Assembly (NCBI GenBank): GCA_028718845.1
Contig: JAQULA010000011.1
Location: forward strand, 1 to 11,618
Source: Candidatus Omnitrophota bacterium
GTDB taxonomy: Bacteria; Omnitrophota; Gorgyraeia; B26-G9
Direction: 5' to 3'
Length of the DNA: 11,618 nucleotides
Within the stretch, counting starts at the first letter, position 1, and the number at the start of each line of letters is the position of its first letter. The notes under the pieces were generated by a model. The model saw only the letters and a list, made by a program, of their open reading frames with translations. It made no database searches and was not told where the DNA came from. Made by a program: the position numbers and the translations under genes. This document shows positions 6,558 to 11,618 of this stretch, piece after piece.

Positions 6558-8510
6558 ATGAAGCCAAACCAGGAACGCCGAAAATACGTCCGTTTAGCGA
6601 AGATTATTCCGGTTGAATTAAAAATCATCGATTCGCATAATACTCCCCGCAGCGATCTTCTGCAAGGTTTTACCCGTGATGTGAGCTTTGAAGGGGTATG
6701 CGTAGAAATCAATAACTTTTCCCCGGAGTACGCGTCGAGTCTGGCCCAACAGCAGGGGAAGATTGTTGTTTTCATCAATATTCCTTTGCAGCGCCACCCG
6801 GTTAAAGCGGTTGCCCGGCTGGCTTGGTCTAAGCATACCGCAGTCCCTTACCCCGACAGTTATGTCCTGGGGCTATCCTATGAAGGGATCGATCCGGAGG
6901 AGCAGAAGCGGATCATCCGCTACGCGCGCCGTTCCCGTTCTATCCCCCGGTTTATCGCCGCCGGATTTGCCTTGCTGCTGATTTGCGCGCTGTTTTTGGC
7001 GGCGGATAATTTTCGCCTTACCCGGATCAATACCCGAATGGTACAGCAATTGGCCCTGCTTGCCGATGAACAATACCGGATCACGGTCGCGCTGGATAAA
7101 ATCGCGGCGGAAAAGACCGCGGTTGCGGCAATCCTGCAAAAAAGTTCCCGGGAGGCTTTGGCGCTGCGGGAGTCTTTGGCCAAGGTTGAGCGGCAGCAGT
7201 TGACGCCGGAAGCCGACAGCGGCGAGATCGAAAATCTGACCCGGGAACGTCAACAGCTGCAAACCCAATTGGCCTTGTTGAACGACGATAAAGACCGCCT
7301 GGAAAAACGGCTGGCGGCGTATACGGACAGCCAGACTCAATTGGAATCAAAATTGGAAAAGATCGCCGAAGAAAAAATAGTTTTGGAGGATAAAAGCCTG
7401 GATTTAATGCATCAGTGGCTGATCAACGGCCAGAACAGTAAAACCGGGCTGGTGCTCAGCTATGACAACGATTCCGCTTTGCTGGATGTCGGGTTTACCT
7501 ACGACCAGGCGCTGAGCGCGTTATCGTTCATTCATTTCCGGGAGTTTGAACGGGCGCGGCGGATCTTTGATTTTTTCCGGGACCGGGCCGGAAAAGTCGA
7601 TAATGGTTTTGCCAATGCTTATGATGTGGCTACCGGGAAGGTCAGCGAATACGTCGTCCACAGCGGACCGCCGATATATTTAGGATTGGCAATGCTTGCG
7701 TACGAGGATGCCGCCCGGGATCCCGCCTACCGGGGCGCGGCGTGTAATATTGCCGATTGGCTGCTGGGGCTGCAACGCCTTAACCCCGAAGGGGCGTTGC
7801 CGGGAGGACCTCGGTTCACCTGGGTCGGTACCGAGCAGAATATCGCCGGGTATGTTTTTCTTTCCCGTCTGGCTAAAACGACCGGTGATGAACGTTATAG
7901 CCTTGCCGCGGGAAAAATTTTGGTCTGGCTCGAACATCGCGGCTATAACGGTAAGCTGAAACGGTTCAACCGGGGCGATAATGACCGGATGATCGCCACG
8001 GACACGATTGCTTTAAGTATTATGGCTTTTGGCCCGGATAAACTGCAGGCCATGGGGGTTGACGTCGACGGCCTGATTTCCTGCGTTGAAGAAAATTGCA
8101 AGGTAAGTTTGGCAGTCAAAGGTATTGCCGGAAGAAAAAAACAGGTTACCGGTTATGACTTTTGTTCGCCTTCAAGTATCGGCAGGAGCGGTACGATTGC
8201 CGTGGAATGGACCGGTCAGATGGTCGTAGCTTACCGGGAACTGGAAAAATTTTATGAACGCGCCGGAGATGCCGGCAAGGCCCAATACTACCGGCGTCAG
8301 GCCCGGTACTTTTTGGGGGAAATGGAAAAACTGATCCTCGTGCGTTCCGCGTTTGGGAAAAAAAAGGGGATGGCCGGGCTCCCGTACTCGGCCAATACCG
8401 GGGTGGATACCGGGCACGGATGGAATACTCCGGACACCGCGTCAATTTCCGCGGCCGGGACCAATTTTGCAATTTTTGCCAAAGAAGAGTATAATATGTT
8501 CAAACTTTAA
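6558..8510 (+). CDS. PilZ (c-di-GMP) - membrane helix - coiled coil - six-hairpin glycosidase-like fusion protein
   Basis: Probable c-di-GMP-responsive membrane protein of 650 residues with an enzyme-like periplasmic end. Residues about 6-120 are a PilZ domain: R8-K-Y-V-R12 matches RxxxR, and D41-V-S-F-E-G46 matches [D/N]xSxxG, the two c-di-GMP contact motifs. The basic run RRSRSIPR (124-131) then the hydrophobic segment 132-149 gives one membrane helix with the PilZ side in the cytoplasm. Residues about 153-283 are heptad-like and Glu/Gln/Leu-rich, a probable coiled coil in the periplasm. Residues about 284-650 are a helical domain of the (alpha/alpha)6, six-hairpin glycosidase kind: FTYDQALSALSF near 313-324, acidic candidates D316, D482 and E550, and GHGWNTPDTASISAAGTNF (619-637) near the end. 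Catalytic residues are not certain. Alg44 also has PilZ then membrane then periplasmic order, but a different periplasmic domain. The GAGGG site ends only 2 bases before the ATG, which is short. The gap to gene 5 is 21 bases. Confidence 0.8.
   Translation: MKPNQERRKYVRLAKIIPVELKIIDSHNTPRSDLLQGFTRDVSFEGVCVEINNFSPEYASSLAQQQGKIVVFINIPLQRHPVKAVARLAWSKHTAVPYPDSYVLGLSYEGIDPEEQKRIIRYARRSRSIPRFIAAGFALLLICALFLAADNFRLTRINTRMVQQLALLADEQYRITVALDKIAAEKTAVAAILQKSSREALALRESLAKVERQQLTPEADSGEIENLTRERQQLQTQLALLNDDKDRLEKRLAAYTDSQTQLESKLEKIAEEKIVLEDKSLDLMHQWLINGQNSKTGLVLSYDNDSALLDVGFTYDQALSALSFIHFREFERARRIFDFFRDRAGKVDNGFANAYDVATGKVSEYVVHSGPPIYLGLAMLAYEDAARDPAYRGAACNIADWLLGLQRLNPEGALPGGPRFTWVGTEQNIAGYVFLSRLAKTTGDERYSLAAGKILVWLEHRGYNGKLKRFNRGDNDRMIATDTIALSIMAFGPDKLQAMGVDVDGLISCVEENCKVSLAVKGIAGRKKQVTGYDFCSPSSIGRSGTIAVEWTGQMVVAYRELEKFYERAGDAGKAQYYRRQARYFLGEMEKLILVRSAFGKKKGMAGLPYSANTGVDTGHGWNTPDTASISAAGTNFAIFAKEEYNMFKL
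8467..8495 (+). promoter_or_regulatory. Sigma70-type promoter inside the 3' end of the PilZ fusion gene, driving the barrel gene
   Basis: TTGCAA at 8467-8472 and a perfect TATAAT at 8490-8495 are separated by exactly 17 bases. The -35 box matches TTGACA at four of six positions. The predicted transcript starts near 8502 and would give a leader of about 60 bases to the ATG at 8563, or about 215 bases if translation starts at 8719. The window's coding sequence has few good -10 boxes, which makes the match more notable. Confidence 0.55.
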
Positions 8511-8534
8511 ACTAAGTTAATCCGCAGTATCATC

Positions 8535-8559
8535 AACGGGTTGCAATCAGAAACGGGTT
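8535..8559 (+). repeat. Direct repeat of AACGGGTT, two copies
   Basis: The octamer AACGGGTT occurs at 8535-8542 and 8552-8559, starts 17 bases apart, just downstream of the predicted promoter. It could be a regulator-binding site or chance; nothing else supports a function. Confidence 0.3.
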
Positions 8560-8562
8560 CGT

Positions 8563-10926
8563 ATGCGCGGAAGTGAACAAATACGTATTGCTGCCGTAAC
8601 GCCAAAGATTATTCTCCCACCGCGTTGGTCCGTGCTGCGGTTTATCTCAGCCGGCTTCGCTGTATGCCGGGGGCCTTTCTTTTTTCCGCACCAGTTATTA
8701 ACCGGAAAATTTCAGTGCGTGATCCTGTTTTTATTCGGTCTGGCCCTGGCCGGAAACCTAAGCTCCGGCTATGCCGAAGATACGGGAACCGCCGCAGACT
8801 CCGGGCAAACATTACAGTACTCCGGGATTTCTCCGGATGAGACGGAGGAAGAGGAGCCGGGGGAAGCGGACGCGGAAGGGGATGAGGTCGTGGTTAAAGG
8901 CAGTTATCGGTTCAACCTCGGCTTCGAAGATAAGGATGTCATCTGGAAAGATGCCAATTATCTGCTGCAGCAAGGATCCTGGCGTTATTTTTACGGTGAA
9001 AAGCGTTATAATACCTATGACCCGGCGGTCTACAATCAGGTGATGTTGGGTCTCGATGTTCCGATTGATGAAAAAGTTTCCTTTTATGCGAAGATCGTCA
9101 TCGATCCCTGGTCGTTTGTCGGGACAACCCGGACGGTTACTTTACCGACGGCTTACGGAACGACTCCGGATACGGATACCGTGGAACTGAAACTTAAATA
9201 CTGGTCGAATTCCGGGCATATCTATCCGGAGATTGTGCACTCCAGCCAGGGTGATTCGTTCGCGTTGCCGGAAATCAAAGTGAAGAACGGTTCGACCGAG
9301 GCGACGTCGGTGAATGGGAATTTCGGTTACTATACGCATGTGGTCGATATCCCGTCGTTGGAGGTCGATACCGAATTCAAGCCGATGCGGGCGTTGTGGG
9401 TGGATGTAAAAGAAGACGAATACCGGGCCGTATTTTTTGTTTATGCCGAGCAGAATATCGCTATGGGTTCCGATGACCCTCTGGCCCTGGTCAATAATCA
9501 TATCGTGTGGGAGCCCAGCCCCTGGATCGACCAATGGCGGGCCGGGAAATTATATACCGCGACCGGATGGGATAATGGTACCTGGCAGAAAGATCTGGCA
9601 TTAAGGGATAGCGCGGGAAACTGGCTGACATTACTGCGGGCGGCGCGCCTGGAAGGGGAATTCGCCGGGATTTATTCGGATTTCATGATTGCCACGCCGC
9701 TTGATCCCTGGGATGAGTACTCGACGGTCAATAATATTCCCCTGGCCCTGCGTTTAAAAAAAGACCTGAGCGACCGGTTTATGGTCGGGGCGACCAGCGC
9801 TTCCCGTTGGGGATATGACCTGGGAAGTACGGATGCACTGGACCAGGTTATCGCGGTTGATTCGGAATGGGGGATCAATGAATATCATACCCTGAAAGCC
9901 GAAACCGCCGCGTCGAAAACGGCGCGTAATCTCAACAACGATGATTTTAAAGAGCATACCGATGATGCCGCCTATAAGGTAGCGCTGGAAAGCGATATGG
10001 ACCCCTTTGACTTGAGTATACTGTCCAAGCTGTCTTACACCTGCATGGGCCGCGAATTTCAGTCGCCGCTGGCAAATTACAGTTATACCCGCGATGACCA
10101 GTCCTGGGGACGGCATCTCGCGTTTTATTCCCGCAGTGAGGAGGAAGAACGTTACCGGATCGGGAACGGCGTCGACCAGGACCGGAAAGTATTTGGGCTG
10201 GATATGCGGTTCGGGGAATTGGAAGGGCTGAGTACTTATTTCAATTTTCGCAATGTCAATACGGCGACCGATGATTCGTTCCTGGAAAATATTCTGCGGA
10301 ATGAGACTTTATACCGGGTCAATGAAAAGCTGTTGACGAAATTCCTGCTGATTTACGATAACCATAAGAAAAACGCCGACGGAACCGATCCGGATACGCG
10401 GACATTGTCCGCCGGATTCAAGTATGATTTTACCGAGTGGCTGAGCTGGGAAGAAATCGGCGAACGCACCAATGAATATCCGGGGTATCCGGATTCGATT
10501 TATGACTGGATGACGATCAACCCGGAAGCGCCGTACCCTTACTACAGCCTGGCGCGCAGCCGGCTGTTGTTGAAGCATAACGGCTGGCTGGATATTTCCC
10601 TGGAACAGACCTACAACGAATTTGAATACGCGACGACCGTGGACGATTGCATGAATTATTCCGGGGTGGATATCCGCTGGATGCTTACCCAGGCGGTAAC
10701 CGCGCAGACGGTATACCGCTATAGCCGGGTGGCGGATTATGGAAGGGACGGAAAAGTGATCGGGCATCATAATCTGTTTTTTGATCTCGGCTACCAGGTG
10801 GATGAATATGCCCGGTTATCGCTGCGGTTTGGTTCTTTGGGCAGTTATATCGAAGGACTGGGCTGGCAGAGTTCGGTTTTGGACACCCAGCATTTGCTGC
10901 AGGTGATTTACGAAGGGCAATTTTAA
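8563..10926 (+). CDS. Large outer-membrane beta-barrel protein (putative export porin)
   Basis: Probable outer-membrane protein, 787 residues from this ATG. A hydrophobic segment at about 53-64 followed by SSGYA-ED looks like the true signal peptide core. The first 50 residues are therefore an unusually long n-region, and the start may instead be GTG at 8632 or 8719; no site has a good ribosome-binding sequence. An acidic low-complexity linker follows (about 90-107), then VVVKGSYRFNLGF and alternating polar/aromatic strands to the end. The last residue is Phe (VIYEGQF), the typical BAM recognition ending. Tyr and Trp are abundant in strand-like segments. It is larger than AlgE-type porins and I recognise no named family. 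The neighbouring PilZ, TPR and glycosidase genes suggest a polysaccharide export or attachment role, but that is inference. Its stop overlaps the next start, so it is co-translated with the pseudopilin gene. Confidence 0.68.
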   Translation: MRGSEQIRIAAVTPKIILPPRWSVLRFISAGFAVCRGPFFFPHQLLTGKFQCVILFLFGLALAGNLSSGYAEDTGTAADSGQTLQYSGISPDETEEEEPGEADAEGDEVVVKGSYRFNLGFEDKDVIWKDANYLLQQGSWRYFYGEKRYNTYDPAVYNQVMLGLDVPIDEKVSFYAKIVIDPWSFVGTTRTVTLPTAYGTTPDTDTVELKLKYWSNSGHIYPEIVHSSQGDSFALPEIKVKNGSTEATSVNGNFGYYTHVVDIPSLEVDTEFKPMRALWVDVKEDEYRAVFFVYAEQNIAMGSDDPLALVNNHIVWEPSPWIDQWRAGKLYTATGWDNGTWQKDLALRDSAGNWLTLLRAARLEGEFAGIYSDFMIATPLDPWDEYSTVNNIPLALRLKKDLSDRFMVGATSASRWGYDLGSTDALDQVIAVDSEWGINEYHTLKAETAASKTARNLNNDDFKEHTDDAAYKVALESDMDPFDLSILSKLSYTCMGREFQSPLANYSYTRDDQSWGRHLAFYSRSEEEERYRIGNGVDQDRKVFGLDMRFGELEGLSTYFNFRNVNTATDDSFLENILRNETLYRVNEKLLTKFLLIYDNHKKNADGTDPDTRTLSAGFKYDFTEWLSWEEIGERTNEYPGYPDSIYDWMTINPEAPYPYYSLARSRLLLKHNGWLDISLEQTYNEFEYATTVDDCMNYSGVDIRWMLTQAVTAQTVYRYSRVADYGRDGKVIGHHNLFFDLGYQVDEYARLSLRFGSLGSYIEGLGWQSSVLDTQHLLQVIYEGQF
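8619..8690 (+). promoter_or_regulatory. Leader with tandem hairpins and T tract upstream of the barrel protein's signal peptide
   Basis: ACCGC at 8619-8623 pairs with GCGGT at 8637-8641. CCGGC at 8651-8655 pairs with GCCGG at 8666-8670, and TTTCTTTTTT follows at 8676-8685. A competing pairing joins TGCGG (8636-8640) to CCGCA (8686-8690) and would enclose the second hairpin. This mutually exclusive, terminator-like arrangement after a promoter is what an attenuator or riboswitch looks like. The stems are short (5-6 pairs), there are 5 bases between the second stem and the T tract, and no known riboswitch consensus is visible. The stretch is also in frame with the ATG at 8563, so it may simply be coding. 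Confidence 0.35.
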
Positions 10927-11618
10927 TGCGGCGAAGGAACGGGATAACCCTGATCGAGATACTGGTATCCATGGCGGTATTGGCGCTGTTGACGGTTATT
11001 CTGCATTCCGTGTTTACGGTGTCTCTGCGGGGCTGGAAAAAAGCCGATAATCTTTTAGGGGTAACTTCAACGGCCCGCGTAGCTTTGGAACGGATGGAAC
11101 GGGAAATTTCCCAGGCAATCGTCGAGCCGGGGAACACGCTTTACTGTCTGGGCTTTGACCGGTTATCTCCGAGCGGCTGGAGGACCGGAAGCGTCGGTGA
11201 TGAATTTTATTTTATCGCGCCGCTGAATCCCGCGTATGATGAAGGTTCGGATTTATGCGAAGTCGGTTATTGGGCCGGAACGGATAAGAACGCCGATCCG
11301 GAATTGAAACGGTTTTATGTTTTGGATGACCGCAAACAAGTCCCGCCGGTATATTTCGATTTCAATTTCGCTACCGGCAGCAGTACCAGCAGCCATGATT
11401 TCGCGCTCGATATTACCGATTTGCAGTTTGTTTTTTTCGACCGCAATAACACTCCGTTTGAACAATGGGATTCCCGGAATACGGGGTCCCCGGAATACGG
11501 CTTGCCTCCGGCTAAAATTAAAATAACCATAACCGTGACCTCCGGTAAAGGTACTGCGGCCACCAATCCCGATTTTATCAGCAAAAACTTCAGTACCGTG
11601 GTCACGATTCCGCAGTAA
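10926..11618 (+). CDS. GspJ/PulJ-type minor pseudopilin
   Basis: Minor pseudopilin of a type II secretion or related type IV pilus-like machine, 230 residues, complete at the window edge. MRRRNG then ITLIEILVSMAVLALLTVIL is a prepilin leader: cleavage by prepilin peptidase after G6, with the required E11 at mature position +5 and a hydrophobic helix at about 7-29. STARVALERMEREISQAI (48-65) matches the helical segment after the membrane part in GspJ. LDITDLQFVFFD (161-172) and the later LPPAKIKITITV resemble the C-terminal strands of that family. The usual GspJ size is about 200 residues, so this is slightly long. The ATG shares its A with the stop of the barrel gene (TAATG at 10924-10928), and GAAGGG at 10912-10917 is 8 bases upstream, indicating translational coupling. 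No other gsp gene is in the window; partners may follow downstream. A generic type IV pilin-like protein is the alternative. Confidence 0.82.
   Translation: MRRRNGITLIEILVSMAVLALLTVILHSVFTVSLRGWKKADNLLGVTSTARVALERMEREISQAIVEPGNTLYCLGFDRLSPSGWRTGSVGDEFYFIAPLNPAYDEGSDLCEVGYWAGTDKNADPELKRFYVLDDRKQVPPVYFDFNFATGSSTSSHDFALDITDLQFVFFDRNNTPFEQWDSRNTGSPEYGLPPAKIKITITVTSGKGTAATNPDFISKNFSTVVTIPQ

Noticed and set aside
8580..8589. Perfect palindrome AATACGTATT as an operator
   Set aside because: A 10-base palindrome occurs by chance in a window this long, and no second copy was noticed.
8521..8718. c-di-GMP (GEMM) or cobalamin riboswitch before the barrel gene
   Set aside because: The conserved sequence blocks of these riboswitch classes were not found; only generic short hairpins are present.
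8870..8920. TonB-dependent receptor plug at the barrel protein's N-terminus
   Set aside because: The VVVKG stretch superficially resembles the start of such proteins, but no TonB box or plug-domain pattern follows.

Overview
The window holds eight genes, all on the plus strand and tightly packed, with no RNA gene, mobile element or CRISPR array. Every product except the first part of gene 6 appears to be exported, and gene 7 looks like an outer-membrane beta-barrel. That points to a diderm (Gram-negative type) bacterium. The mix of clan GH-A glycosidases, a PilZ/six-hairpin fusion, TPR proteins and GspJ-type pseudopilins in a genome of roughly balanced base composition resembles uncultivated lineages such as Omnitrophota or other PVC-side phyla. 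This placement is an impression from family content, not a demonstrated assignment.

Layout. Genes 1-4 (32-4621) form a carbohydrate-active block: a secreted GH-A glycosidase, two paralogous secreted beta-sandwich (CBM-like) proteins, then a second GH-A glycosidase that is a lipoprotein. The two glycosidases are paralogues, as are the two sandwich proteins, so the block is a GH-CBM-CBM-GH arrangement. A terminator-like hairpin lies between genes 3 and 4; it contains a spurious upstream ATG and helps place the true start of gene 4 at 3359. Gene 5 (4656-6536) is an exported TPR protein with C-terminal Ig/PKD-like domains. Gene 6 (6558-8510) joins a cytoplasmic PilZ (c-di-GMP-binding) domain, one membrane helix, a long coiled coil and a periplasmic six-hairpin glycosidase-like domain. 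Near its 3' end lies a good sigma70-type promoter, followed by a leader with hairpins and a T tract ahead of gene 7 (8563-10926), the beta-barrel. Gene 8 (10926-11618) overlaps gene 7 by one base and encodes a GspJ/PulJ-type minor pseudopilin.

How the genes may work together. A PilZ-membrane-periplasm protein, a periplasmic TPR scaffold, an outer-membrane barrel and glycoside hydrolases are the usual parts list of synthase-dependent exopolysaccharide secretion (alginate, cellulose, Pel and PNAG types). The glycosyltransferase/synthase is not in the window. My working hypothesis is a c-di-GMP-regulated polysaccharide production or remodelling locus, with the unusual feature that the c-di-GMP sensor is covalently linked to a periplasmic carbohydrate-active domain. 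The family assignments come from motifs read by eye. The system-level role is inference.
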